Made by a program: the position numbers and the translations under genes
In this document: piece by piece, positions 30,659 to 40,559 of the stretch
Numbering within the stretch: position 1 is the stretch's first letter
Layout of the letters: each line of letters opens with the position of its first letter
Assembly (NCBI GenBank): GCA_963575745.1
Contig: CAUYUJ010003635.1
Coordinates: 1 to 64,000, forward strand
Reading direction: 5' to 3'
From: Prorocentrum cordatum
Lineage: Eukaryota; Sar; Dinophyceae; Prorocentrales; Prorocentraceae
Length of the DNA: 64,000 nucleotides
The notes under the pieces: generated by a model
Databases searched by the model: none
What the model saw: only the letters and a program-made list of their open reading frames with translations
What the model was told of the DNA's origin: nothing

Positions 30659-31879
30659 CTACTTGGTCTCCTGGACGCACCGGACTTTCGTAGGCGTCTC
30701 AGTGATCAACTCCTTGGCCGACCGCTTTCCCGCGAGCGACGTCTTCTTGGACACCAACAGTTCGCGACAGCCCTGGAGCTCCTCCTTGAAAGTGCTGCGA
30801 ACGTCCGGCATGTCCTTGCACGAGAAAATGTTCTCGGCCACGAGCGTCCACGCGAGGTTGGATCCCTGCGGGCGGCCGACGACGAGGTAGTCCACGTCCT
30901 CCTCATCCATGAGCGACGCGCCCGCCCGACTCTTGGGCACCAGCATCTCCACGCGGAACGGGGCGGGGTCGTCGGCGCCGTCCGCGACAGTGGACACGAC
31001 CTCCTCGTGCGTGATCTCTTCCATGTCGCCGAGGTCCGCGCGCGTCGGCTCACCCCGGGCGCGCGCCAGGACCATGACGCACTCGGCGACGCAGCCGGTC
31101 TGCTTGCACTTGGCGGTGGACAACGTGTCCGTCAGGTCCGTCGCGAGGTTGGAGACCGGAAGGACGGCGCCCGCGCCGTGGTCTGCGACGAGCGACAACA
31201 CTTGCTTGAGGGCGGGCCGCCGGGGCGCGCCCCAGGGCACCATCAGCGCTGGCGTCACCTTCAATATGGCGAAGTTGCACTCCGCGCGAGCGTCGACCGA
31301 CCGGCTCTGCTTGGCCTGCGATAGCCTGGCCACCTTCTCACGGTTGGCGCCGAGGACGACGTCGCATCGGACCTGGAAGCACATGCCTGCGACAGTGCGC
31401 TGCTCTATCAACTGCTGCAACTCGTCGAGGGTCGCGACGCCGGCGAGCGCGACCAGGCTGTTCTCGTCCGCCAAGATGTCGTCCAAGCCGCCCGTGAAAT
31501 CCCCCAGGGTCACAGAGCTCAAAGCGGATTTGTTTGTGTCTGGCTCTGGCCGGTGCTTCATGAAATGCTTGCAGTTGCCCTCCGGGTTGATCTTGGTGCG
31601 GCAGTGCTTGCACTTCGTGTACACGGGGTCGGGGTTGGAGACGCCCGTGAGCCACGCGCCGTGCACCTCTACCTGCACCTCGGCGGGCAGTGGCCGGCCC
31701 CCGGAAACGGGCGACTGGGTGGATGCCTCCATCACGGCGTTCGGCGGGCTTGCTGCGTCGGCACTTTCCGTCCACGAGAGGGAGCAGGTCTTCAATGTGC
31801 GCAGGCAAGTCTTGTACAAACCCTGCTTCGGGCTCTGCATGCGCACCACCGCGCCGCTCGGGGCCCACACCGCAGACAT
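30659..31879 (-). CDS. Protein with RPA1-C-like zinc-ribbon OB fold
   Basis: 406 residues from the ATG at 31,879 (MSAVWAPSG). At 87-105, VYTKCKHCRTKINPEGNCKH gives a Cys90/Cys93/Cys103/His105 zinc site. It is followed by SSVTLGDFTGGLDDILADEN and CFQVRCDVVLG, the layout of the DNA-binding domain C of replication protein A. That domain binds single-stranded DNA. The second half (KCKQTGCVAECVMVLARARG onward) is unrecognised. The reading frame also extends 124 codons upstream through GAGGATATAGAA repeats and inverted 16-bp satellite; I exclude that part because it is repeat-derived. RPA assignment is inference from motif order only. No SL relict is seen upstream. Confidence 0.5.
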   Translation of the reverse strand: MSAVWAPSGAVVRMQSPKQGLYKTCLRTLKTCSLSWTESADAASPPNAVMEASTQSPVSGGRPLPAEVQVEVHGAWLTGVSNPDPVYTKCKHCRTKINPEGNCKHFMKHRPEPDTNKSALSSVTLGDFTGGLDDILADENSLVALAGVATLDELQQLIEQRTVAGMCFQVRCDVVLGANREKVARLSQAKQSRSVDARAECNFAILKVTPALMVPWGAPRRPALKQVLSLVADHGAGAVLPVSNLATDLTDTLSTAKCKQTGCVAECVMVLARARGEPTRADLGDMEEITHEEVVSTVADGADDPAPFRVEMLVPKSRAGASLMDEEDVDYLVVGRPQGSNLAWTLVAENIFSCKDMPDVRSTFKEELQGCRELLVSKKTSLAGKRSAKELITETPTKVRCVQETK

Positions 31880-31914
31880 GCGTTCGCCCACCGTGGCGCT
31901 CAGGGCTAGATGAG

Positions 31915-32222
31915 GAGGAGGAGGATATAGAAGGAGGAGGAGGAGGATATAGAACCGCATGCGTGGAAACGTTTTCACGACACGGGAAGGGAGCCAGCAC
32001 GAGTTTTGGGAGGTGGTCGTGCTGGGGGAAGGGCCGTGCTGGGGGGGTGGTCGTGCTGGTGGGGGGGTCGTGCTGGGAGGTGGTCGTGCTGGGGAGTGGT
32101 CGTGCTGGGGCGTGGTCGTGCTGGGGCGTGATCGAGCTGGGGAGTGGTCGTGCTGTGGTGAGGTCGTGCTGGAGTGTGGTCGTGCTGGGGTGTGGTCTTG
32201 CTGGGGTGGGGCCGTGCTGGGA
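31915..32222 (-). repeat. Inverted 16-bp satellite fragment
   Basis: Two AGGAGGAGGATATAGAA units, then about 13 inverted 16-bp units (32,010-32,220), without 24-bp repeats or terminal module: a truncated cassette. Confidence 0.85.
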
Positions 32223-32224
32223 AA

Positions 32225-33890
32225 CAAGCGTTTCGCTCGAGACATCCTCAAATTTTAATTCGCCGGCTCGTTATTTATCAAGGAAAAAATTCGCCGGCAA
32301 TTCGCCGGCTCGTTATTTATCAGGGAAAAAATTCGCCGGCAATTCGCCGGCTCGTTATTTATCAGGGAAAAAATTCGCCGGCCTCCTTCAAGCAGGCACC
32401 GGGGGACAGGTTTACCTAGTAAAAGAGAACCCTGGGCCCAGGCCCTTTCCGGGAAAAAGAGGGTGCGGAGCGTTTTTCGCAGAATCCTCGAAAAATAACG
32501 GGGTCTGGAGCCCCGACCGCGACTCGGAAAAGCGCCCCGCGCGCAGGAATTCCGAGGATGTCTCGCGCGTGCCGCGTCCCGCGCGCAGGGATTTCGAGGA
32601 TGTCTCGACTAATTCGCTTGTTTTGTCAGGATTTCTTAGAACTTTGGCAGGATGTCTCGAGCGAAACGCTTATTTTACATAGTTTGTGGAGGATGTCTCG
32701 AGCGAAACGCTGGTTTCCGCAAAATTTGGAGATGTCTCGAGCGGGGGGCCAGAATTCAGAGGATGTCTCATGCGAAATGCTTGTTTTCGTGTCCCGCTCG
32801 CGGGAATTCCAAGGATGTCTCGCGCGGGCCGCGTCCCGCGCGCAGGAATTTCGAGTGATCGGAAGACTAATTCGTTGTTTTGTCAGGAAATCTTAGAATT
32901 GTTGACCGATGTCTCGAGGGGGGGGGGGGGGGGCGAAACGCTTGTTTATCAAAATTTTGCGCGCAGGAATTTCCCGAGGATGTTCTCGCGCGTTTGCCGC
33001 GTCCCGCGCGCAGGAATTTCGAGGATGTCTCGACTAATTCGCTTGTATTGTCAGGATTTCTTAGAACTTGGGCAGGATGTCTCGAGCGAAACGCTTATTT
33101 TACATAGTTTGTGGAGGATGTCTCGAGCGAAACGCTGGTTTCCGCAAAATTTGGAGATGTCTCGAGCGGGGGGCCAGAAATCAGAGGATGTCTCAGGCGA
33201 AATGCTTGTTTTCGTGTCCCGCTCGCGGGAATTCCAAGGATGTCTCGCGCGGGCCGCGTCCCGCGCGCAGGAATTTCGAGGATGTCTCGACTAATTCGTT
33301 TGTTTTGTCAGGATTTCTTAGAAATTTGACCGGATGTCTCGAGCGAAACGCTTGTTTTTCATAATTTGTTGAGGATGTCTCGAGCGAAACGCTGTTTCTG
33401 CAAACTTGGGGATGTCTCGAGCGGGGGCCTCGTGGGGGGCCAGAATTCAGAGGATGTCTCAGGCGAAATGCTTGTTTTCACGTCCCGCTCGCAGGAATTC
33501 GGAAGATGTCACGCGCGTGCCACGTCCCGCGCGCAGGAATTTTGAGGATGTCCCGTAGCGCGTCCCCTTGGCACGGCCTACGGTGCGACCCCATGGCACG
33601 TCCCTTGGCACGTCGCCTGGCGCGTCCCTGGGGACGTTTCGCGGCGCGTCCTCCTGGCATGTTTTTCATAATTTGTTGAGGATGTCTCGAGCGAAACGCT
33701 GGTTTAGCAAAATTGGGGGATGTCTCGAGCGGGGGCCTCGTGGGGGGCCAGAATTCAGAGGATGTCTCAGGCGCAATGCTTGTTTTCGTGTCCCGCTCAC
33801 AGGAATTCCGAGGATGTCTCGCGCGTTCCGCGTCCCGCGCGTAGGAATTCGGATGATTTTGATAGGATGTCTCGAGCGAAACGCTTGTCC
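32225..33890 (+). repeat. Leader modules and GATGTCTCGAGCGAAAC cluster
   Basis: Starts inverted (to about 32,455) with three repeats of AATTCGCCGGCTCGTTATTT. It then runs forward with about 20 GATGTCTCGAGCG motifs arranged in roughly 400-bp higher-order units containing GCGTCCCGCGCGCAGGAATT. A partial GGCACGTCCC family copy lies at 33,550-33,660. No gene is supported in this interval, which is the divergent gap between the two gene blocks. Confidence 0.85.
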
Positions 33891-34730
33891 CCAGCACGTT
33901 CAGTAGCGCGTCCCCTTGGCACGTCCCGCGGTGCGACCTCATGGCACGTCCCCTGGCACGACGCCTGGCGCATCCCTTGGGACGTTTCGCGGCGCGTCCT
34001 CCTGGCATGTTCCCCTTGTCCATCAGCTCTGGGGCAGCTACTATGTGTTCAGGCAGCTTCCAGATCAGTTCGGTCAGGACTCGGATGCAAAGGAGGACTC
34101 GATCCACGACGCTATAGAGCACAACCGCGGCATGGCACATCGTAGTTCAGCACGGCGCAGCACAGCACAGCCCTCGGCAGGGTACATCAAGATCGATACA
34201 CTCAGCATTACAACATGGCACGTTCTTTGGCACGTTCCGTGGGGCGTCCCTTGGCGAGTCCCCCTGGCACGTCGCGTGGCGCGTCCCCTGGCACATTCCG
34301 TGGCACATCCATTGGCACGTTCCGTAGCGCGTCCCTTTGGCACGTCCTACGGTGCGACCCCATGGCGCGTCCCCTGGCACGTCGCCTGGCGCACCCCTTG
34401 GGACGTTTCGCGGCGCGTCCTCCTGGCATGTTCCCCTGTCCATTAGCTCTGGGCAGCTACTATGTGTTCAGGCAGCTCGAGCTTAAGATCCAGATCAGTT
34501 CGGTCAGGACTCGGATGCAAAGGAGGACTCGATCCACGAGGCTATAGAGCACAGTCGCGCCATGCACATCGCAATTCAGCACGGCGCAGCACAGCACAGC
34601 CCTCGGCAGGGTACATCAAGATCGATACCTCAGCATTGCATTTGCCCGTCACCCAATCAGGTGTCTTTGAAAACGCTGCCATATGTTACAGTTCTATATT
34701 CCTTTCCGGGTTCGTGGGTCGATCATGATT
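33890..34730 (+). repeat. GGCACGTCCC family, two copies
   Basis: Copies at 33,890-34,205 and 34,210-34,730. The second ends with the terminal junction GGTTCGTGGGTCGATCATG. Confidence 0.9.
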
Positions 34731-35053
34731 GGAGGGATCTTGGGAGCTTTTTGGGCCGTCCTGGACCATCTCGAGGCAATCTTATGCCGTCTTGGGTGCA
34801 TCGGGGGCCGTCTTGCAGACATACCGCGGTCATCTTAGGCTCTCTTGGATAATTTTGGCAGTTCGGGAGGCCATGTTGGACGTTCTGGAGGCCTCTTTGG
34901 CTGTCGTTGCGTCCTCTATGGGCCGTCTTGGTGGTCTTTTGGACCGACATAGGGCCACCTTGGAGGCTTCTTGGGCGATTTTGGGTCCGTCTTGGGTCTT
35001 CGGAAGGCCGACGCGGAGCAAAAGCCCCAAACCCTCGCAAACCCCAATTTGGG

Positions 35054-35219
35054 TTTCTTAATAAGCGTGGGGGGGTACTTCCCCGATGGGTGTCAACCTC
35101 GCCTCGTCGTCGCGCCGCGACGGGGGTCGGAGTGCCTTCGGCGCGCGGTGGCTGCCGGCGACGGGGGTCGATGTGGGGTTGTCGGCCGGGTTGGCGCCCC
35201 CCCAACGCTTATTAAGAAA
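35054..35219. mobile_element. MITE/introner-like element with about 22-bp terminal inverted repeats
   Basis: TTTCTTAATAAGCGTGGGGG at the left end is inverted at the right end (CCCCCAACGCTTATTAAGAA), differing by one inserted base. The element is 166 bp, with internal direct copies of CGACGGGGGTCG. Flanks TTGGG and TTCGG may be a diverged target duplication. Confidence 0.65.
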
Positions 35220-35315
35220 TTCGGAGTAGGGAGCTCGATTATGTTGGCCGCCTCGGACCTTCTCGAATGTCATCTTGGAGGCCTCTTGGGCCGTCTTGGA
35301 GGCCTATTAACTCAG

Positions 35316-35332
35316 GCAATTTGTGGCTCAAG
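35316..35332 (+). other. DinoSL relict upstream of the sulfotransferase
   Basis: GCAATTTGTGGCTCAAG matches the last 16 nt of DinoSL at 15 positions, with one inserted G. It ends 73 bp upstream of the ATG. Confidence 0.7.
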
Positions 35333-35405
35333 TTCTGGGCCGTCTTGGAAGCCTGTTGGGCCGTCTTGGAGACCTACTGCCTCGATCCCAGCGATCTCTT
35401 ATCCA

Positions 35406-36437
35406 ATGGTCTCTTGTGTTGGCGTCACGTCGGTGGCGCTCGTGTGCATGTCGGGGCTGCTCGTATTCCTGAGCGTGGCCTGGCGAGGACCAGTGGTTCG
35501 ATTAAGTTCTGCGCTGGTATTTGGCCAGAGCAGCATGATCAATGTGAGCGGCCACGCGGGCAGCACGATCGTGAAGTCCAGGCGGAATGCCGCCGCGGCC
35601 AAGCATTGCAAATCATTGCCCTGTATCCCAAGTTTGAAGGTTTCGAGTCGGTCGTCCAAGTTGCAGATCATGGGACAAGCCAAGGGCGGCGCCACGGTGT
35701 CCACCCAGATCATGTTCAATTTCCTGAACATAACGAAAACGGCGTTGGATTTCAACGGTTGGGTTCACGAATACCGTGGCAGAGTATTCAACCAGGATGC
35801 AGACCACGAAGAATACCGGTGCTCCGAGTGCGGGCTGAATGGCTTGAAGTGTCTCCAGATTGTGCGCAATCCGTTGGATCGAGTGGTCTCTTCGTACATT
35901 CACACCATGAGTTCCAAGATACACACATTTATCGAACGCGAGATCGCAGACTTCGCAGCAGACGCCTCTTTCGCGGAGTTCATCGCTTTCTTGAAACGCA
36001 CTGCAGCAACGCGTAGCCGCTATTGGCAAGACATGCATTACTTGCCCCAGTGCGACAATGTCTGCAAACATACTGAATTTGACCGGGTGCAGCATCTCCC
36101 ACTCGAGAGCTTGGATGCTGGATTGGCTTGGTTCGGCCAAACCGAAAACATACAGGGCCTGACCAGGAATAACATGTCATCGCACCACTACGTCAAGAAG
36201 TCCCCCCGGGTGGATCCAGGAGCAGCATATCTCCGCTACAGCAAGCATCTGCATGATTCGCCTCCGTCCTATGAGTCCTTTCTCGCCGAGCCCAGCATAT
36301 TCAAGGATTTATGTTGTCTTTTTCGGGCAGATATCGAGTTGTACCGCATGTCATGTTCTTCAGAGTGGTTGCAGGGGTGCGCAGAATGCGTGGACAGTTG
36401 TGCCAGAGAGCTACGGAGGTTGGCGCCCTGCGATTAG
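35406..36437 (+). CDS. Golgi-type sulfotransferase (Sulfotransfer_2-like)
   Basis: 343 residues. I chose the ATG at 35,406 because it opens on a hydrophobic signal anchor (residues 6-26, VALVCMSGLLVFLSVAW core), giving a type II membrane protein as in Golgi sulfotransferases. The upstream open frame is repeats plus the inverted-repeat element. PAPS-binding features: KGGATVSTQIM (93-103) at the 5'-phosphosulfate loop position and VRNPLDRVVSSYIH (153-166), a near-consensus 3'-phosphate motif (R-x-P-x2-R-x2-S-x-Y). FLKRTAATRSRYWQDMHYLP follows at the usual place for acceptor-side residues. Such enzymes transfer sulfate from PAPS to glycan hydroxyls. The C-terminus is Cys-rich (CAECVDSC). It is intronless with an SL relict upstream, so probably retroposed. 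Confidence 0.8.
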   Translation: MVSCVGVTSVALVCMSGLLVFLSVAWRGPVVRLSSALVFGQSSMINVSGHAGSTIVKSRRNAAAAKHCKSLPCIPSLKVSSRSSKLQIMGQAKGGATVSTQIMFNFLNITKTALDFNGWVHEYRGRVFNQDADHEEYRCSECGLNGLKCLQIVRNPLDRVVSSYIHTMSSKIHTFIEREIADFAADASFAEFIAFLKRTAATRSRYWQDMHYLPQCDNVCKHTEFDRVQHLPLESLDAGLAWFGQTENIQGLTRNNMSSHHYVKKSPRVDPGAAYLRYSKHLHDSPPSYESFLAEPSIFKDLCCLFRADIELYRMSCSSEWLQGCAECVDSCARELRRLAPCD

Positions 36438-36529
36438 CGGAGGGTGGATCGTTCGAGCGAGAAGACGCTCGTTCGAGCGAAAAGGTAATCCGTTCAAGCG
36501 AAAGCCAATCGAGCGAAAACCAATCGGGC

Positions 36530-36860
36530 TTGGACAGAGCAGCAGAGAGCACAGAGAAGCAGAGAGCACAGAGCAGCAGAGAGCACAGAGCACAGAGCAG
36601 CAGAGAGCGCAGAGCAGCAGAGAGCACAGAGCAGCAGAGAGCACAGAGCAGCGGAGCAGGGACACAGAGTGCACACAGGGCATGTGCGCACGGGGCACGA
36701 GCACACAGGGCACGAGCACACAGAGCAGGGCCACAGAGTGCACACAGGGCTCGTGCACGCAGAGCAATACCACGCAGAGCACGAGCTCACAGGGCACCCG
36801 AGCACGAGCACGCAGAGCACGAGCACGCAGAGCCCGAGCAACACAGGGCACAGAGCCGGG
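36530..36860 (+). repeat. GCAGAGAGCACA minisatellite
   Basis: Tandem AGCAGAGAGCACAGAGCAGC units giving way to CACAGGGCACGAGCACACAG units, starting about 90 bp after the sulfotransferase stop. Confidence 0.9.
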
Positions 36861-37275
36861 AACCGGGAATTTGGGCTTTTCCAGCCTCGATCTCTCCAAA
36901 GTCCTGGTTCCCGCCATCCTCTCGGCCGCCGTGGGTCCCTGGCGCGCCAGGCATTGCGGGGAACCGGGAATTTGGGCTTTTCCAGCCTCGATCTCTCCAA
37001 AATCCTGGTTCCCGCCATCTTCTGGGCCGCCGTGGGTCCTTGGGGCGCCAGACAGAGCCGGGAACCGGGAATTTGAGCTTTTCAGCCTCGATCTCTCCAA
37101 AAATCTTGGTTCCCGCCATCGTCTGGTTCGCCGTGGGTCCCTGGCGCGCCAGGCAGAGCCAGGAACCGGGAATTTGGGCTTTTCCAGCTTCGATCTCTCC
37201 AAAATCCTTGTTCCCACCCTCCTCTGGGCCGCCGTGGGTCCCTGGGGCGCCAGACAGAGCCGGGAACCGGGAATT
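36858..37275 (+). repeat. About 100-bp tandem repeat, four copies
   Basis: Units start near 36,858, 36,957, 37,055 and 37,156 with a fifth stub at 37,257. Each contains GGGAACCGGGAATTTGGGCT, CCTCGATCTCTCCAAAATCC and GCCGTGGGTCCCTGG. Confidence 0.9.
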
Positions 37276-37494
37276 CTTTACGCTTCGCGTATCCCCACCA
37301 GCCCATCTCACAACAGCAACTCTTGCGAAGCATGCCGACAGTCGTGTTTTTCAGGCGTGTGTCCGCTTGCCCCCGCATATCTCCCCTGTTCCTCTTTCCT
37401 CCCGCCTCCTTGTACATCCTCCTTGTGGGGGGAGCGGGAGAAGGACGAGGCGGAGGAGGAGGGAGAGAAAGCGGTGGGAGGCAAGAGGGACTTA

Positions 37495-37627
37495 GCGGAG
37501 ACGACGACCACAGCGATGATCCTAACAACGACGACGCACCCGACGACGACGACGATGTCGACCGCAACGACGACGACGACCACAACCGCGACGACGACGA
37601 CGACGACGTCGACGGCGACGACGACGA

Positions 37628-37682
<55 letters not shown>

Positions 37683-37690
37683 TGGTGGGA
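37495..37690 (+). repeat. GAC triplet microsatellite
   Basis: (GACGAC)n interrupted by ACAACGAC and GTCGACG variants. Confidence 0.95.
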
Positions 37691-38296
37691 GTCGTTGGGG
37701 GCCCTCGTGGTGTGAGTCCTTCGGCCCCGTCGTCCTTGTGTGAGTCCTTCGGGACCCTATTCCTGGTGTGAGTCGTTCGGGCTCCTCGTTGTGTGAGTCG
37801 TTCGGGCCCCTCGTCCAGGTGTGAGTCGTTGGGGCTTCTCGTGGTTCGAGTCGTTCGGGCCTCTCGTCCTGGTGTGAGTCTTTCGGGCCCTTCTTCCTGG
37901 TGTGAGTCGTTCGTGCTCTTCGTGGTGTGAGTCGTTCGGGCTCTTCGTCCTGGTGTGAGTCGTTCGGGCTTCTAGTGGTGTGAGTTGTTCGGGCCCCTCA
38001 TCCTGGTGTGAGTCGTTCGGGCCCCTCCTCCTGGTGTGACTCGTTCGGGCTCCTCGTGGTGTGGGTCGTTCGGGGCCCGCGTCGTGGTGTGAGTCGTTCG
38101 GGCTCCTCGTGGTGTGAGTCGTTCGGGCGCCTCGTCCTGGTGTGAGTCGTTCGGGCCCCTCCTCCTGGTGTGAGTCGTTCGGGCTCTTCGTGGTGTGAGT
38201 CGTTCGGGCTCCTCGTCCTGGTGTGAGTCGTTCGGGCTCCTCGTGGTGTGAGGCGTTCGGGCACCTCGTCCTGGTGCGAGTCGTTCGGGCCCCTCG

Positions 38297-38336
<40 letters not shown>

Positions 38337-38669
38337 CGTAGTAGTAGTAGTAGTAGTAGTAGTAGTATAAGTAAGTAGTAGAAGTAAGTAGCAGATGAAA
38401 TAAACTATTAGTAGTAATCGCAACACGTAAGTCCGTCACGACGCGTCGCAGTAGTTGTCCATTAAAGCAGTAGCAGTCCCACTAGCAGTAGTGGTTCGAA
38501 TAGGAAGTTGTAGTAGTTGAGTAGTAAAGTAGTAAGTAGTAGTAGATAAGTAGTAGTAGTAAGTCGTAGACGTAGACTAATAGTCGTAGTCGAATGTCGT
38601 AGTCGTAGTCGTAGTCGTAGGTACGTAGTAGTAGTAGTAGTAGTAGTTAGTAGTATTATGTAGTAGATA

Positions 38670-38753
<84 letters not shown>

Positions 38754-38760
38754 GTAGGAG

Positions 38761-38827
<67 letters not shown>

Positions 38828-39378
38828 CCGTAGGGGCCCCTCTTCCTGGTGTGAGTCGTTCGGGCTCCTCGTGGTGTCAGTCGTTCGGGCCCCTCGTCCT
38901 GGCGTGAGTTGTTCGGGCTCCTGGTGGTTCGAGTCGTTCGGGCCTCTCGTCCTGGTGTGAGTCGTTCGGGCCTTTCTTACTGGTGTGAGTCGTTCGGGCT
39001 CTCCGTGGTGTGAGTCGTTCGGGCTCTTCGTCCTGGTGTGAGTCGTTCGGGCTTCTCGTGGTGTGAGTTGTTCGGGCCCTTCGTCCTGGTGTGAGTCGTT
39101 CGGGCCCTTCCTCCTGGTGTGAGTCGTTCGGGCTCTTCGTGGTGTGAGTCGTTCGGGGCCCTCGTCCTGGTGTGAGTCGTTCGGGCTCCTCGTGGTGTGA
39201 GTCGTTCGGGCGCCTCGTCCTGGTGTGAGTCGTTCGGGCCTCTCCTCCTGGTGTGAGTCGTTCGGGCTCTTCGTGGTGTGAGTCGTTCGGGCCCCTCGTC
39301 CTGGTGTGAGTCGTTCGGGCTCCTCGTGGTGTGAGGCGTTCGGGCACTCCGTCCTGGTGCGAGTCGTTCGGGCCCCTC

Positions 39379-39450
<72 letters not shown>

Positions 39451-39498
39451 ATAGTAGGAGTAATTGGAGTAGTAGTAGTAATAGTAATAGTAGTAGTC

Positions 39499-39560
<62 letters not shown>

Positions 39561-39597
39561 CGTAGTAGTAGTCGTATTAGTAGTAGTAGTAGTAGTG

Positions 39598-39645
<48 letters not shown>

Positions 39646-39663
39646 CTAGTAGTAGTAGTAGAT
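37690..39663 (+). repeat. Composite repeat: 26-bp array plus (GTA)n, present twice
   Basis: 26-bp units (GTGTGAGTCGTTCGGGCTCC) at 37,690-38,297 are followed by (GTA)n at 38,298-38,828, with a degenerate centre. A second 26-bp array at 38,835-39,378 is followed by (GTA)n at 39,378-39,663. The order is the same in both halves, so the pair was probably duplicated together. Confidence 0.95.
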
Positions 39664-39710
39664 CTCAGGAGAGGCCCAAGTCTCTATTGTCCTCCAGCGT
39701 TGTCGTCGTT

Positions 39711-39750
39711 GTTGCCATTCTGGCTCACAGTATTGCAGTGTGGCTGTGAG
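39711..39750 (+). other. Tandem DinoSL relicts, locus 1
   Basis: GTTGCCATTCTGGCTCACAG (39,711-39,730) is DinoSL positions 4-22 with two substitutions and one inserted C. It is followed directly by TATTGCAGTGTGGCTGTGAG, a more diverged second copy. The ATG at 39,808 is 57 bp downstream. Confidence 0.7.
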
Positions 39751-39807
39751 CTTAGCTCCGCCTACCAGCAATCGTTTCCGCCTACTAGCAATTTTCCTGC
39801 GGCTGAC

Positions 39808-40260
39808 ATGGAGAAGCGCCCGTACGCTCTGGTAACCTTGCCAGCAAGGAGGGCTTCTTGGAGCGAGCGTGGAGAATGTCGGTCGTCGACGAGGCCAGTG
39901 AGCGTAGCTCAGCCCACCCCGTCTGCTCCGACAGGAAGCGTGGCCATCCCTGAGGACCCGCCGCGGTATGAATGGTGCGGAGGCGCCGAGAATGCAATCT
40001 CTCACGTTTGCAAGAGGTGCGGCCTCGACGTGTGCAACGACGTACAGCAGTGCTTTGCTTTCGCGAGCACTGGGCCTTCTGATTCGGCTGTCGCTCGTGA
40101 CACCGCGTTGGAGCATGTATTCCACGACGGCGGAGTCCATTGCGGGGTGGACTCTTTCACGATTCGTGCATTAGTCGACCAGGTCGCTCCGGGAGTTGGG
40201 ACATGGAGCGGCAGCCCAGCGATGGGACGTGCAGGAGATGTTCGACAAGGTGAACCGTAA
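39808..40260 (+). CDS. Unrecognised gene sharing its 5' leader with the 44,347 gene; frameshifted
   Basis: From the ATG at 39,808 there are 150 residues: MEKRPYALVTLPARRASWSE, which matches the start of the 44,347 gene, then unrelated sequence with a CKRCGLDVC zinc-like motif and VHCGVDSFTIRALVDQV. After about 40,185 another frame looks coding (QRWDVQEMFDKVNRNVDLLE, then WMPGMKFGHLLLPC) and runs into the GAC microsatellite at 40,440. The change of frame may mark a frameshift or an unsplit intron. I recognise no family. A tandem SL relict is upstream. Probably a decaying or incomplete gene. Confidence 0.4.
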   Translation: MEKRPYALVTLPARRASWSERGECRSSTRPVSVAQPTPSAPTGSVAIPEDPPRYEWCGGAENAISHVCKRCGLDVCNDVQQCFAFASTGPSDSAVARDTALEHVFHDGGVHCGVDSFTIRALVDQVAPGVGTWSGSPAMGRAGDVRQGEP

Positions 40261-40439
40261 TGTGGACTTGTTGGAGTGGATGCCAGGCATGAAGTTTGGC
40301 CACTTGTTGCTACCGTGCGCCACCGCAGAGGTGAGCTCCGAAACAGGCAAAGGCGTTTCGGTCCTCTGCTTCCCATTCCTTCATGCTCACGCGGGTCTGG
40401 AGGTCGAGAGCGCTATAACAGAACTCTGCATTCTGGCTT

Positions 40440-40555
40440 GGTCGACGACGACGACGACGTCGACGCCGACGCGGACGACGACGACGACGACGACGACGCG
40501 ACGACGACGACGTCGACACAACGACGACGACGACGACTACGACGTCAATGGTGAC
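40440..40555 (+). repeat. GAC triplet microsatellite
   Basis: (GACGAC)n closing the second frame of the preceding gene. Confidence 0.95.
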
Positions 40556-40559
40556 GCCG

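Larger units (their letters stand above)
34735..35390 (+). repeat. TTGGGCCGTCTTGGAGGCC irregular repeats
   Basis: Degenerate units of about 25-30 bp before and after the inverted-repeat element at 35,054-35,219. They surround the putative 5' leader of the sulfotransferase gene. Confidence 0.7.

Noticed and set aside
34971-35405. N-terminal extension of the sulfotransferase ORF
   Set aside because: It is translated GCCGTCTTGG repeats and an inverted-repeat element, and lies upstream of the SL relict and signal anchor.
39331-39660. Poly-Val/Ser/Arg N-terminus in front of the 39,808 gene
   Set aside because: It is (GTA)n microsatellite in frame by chance.
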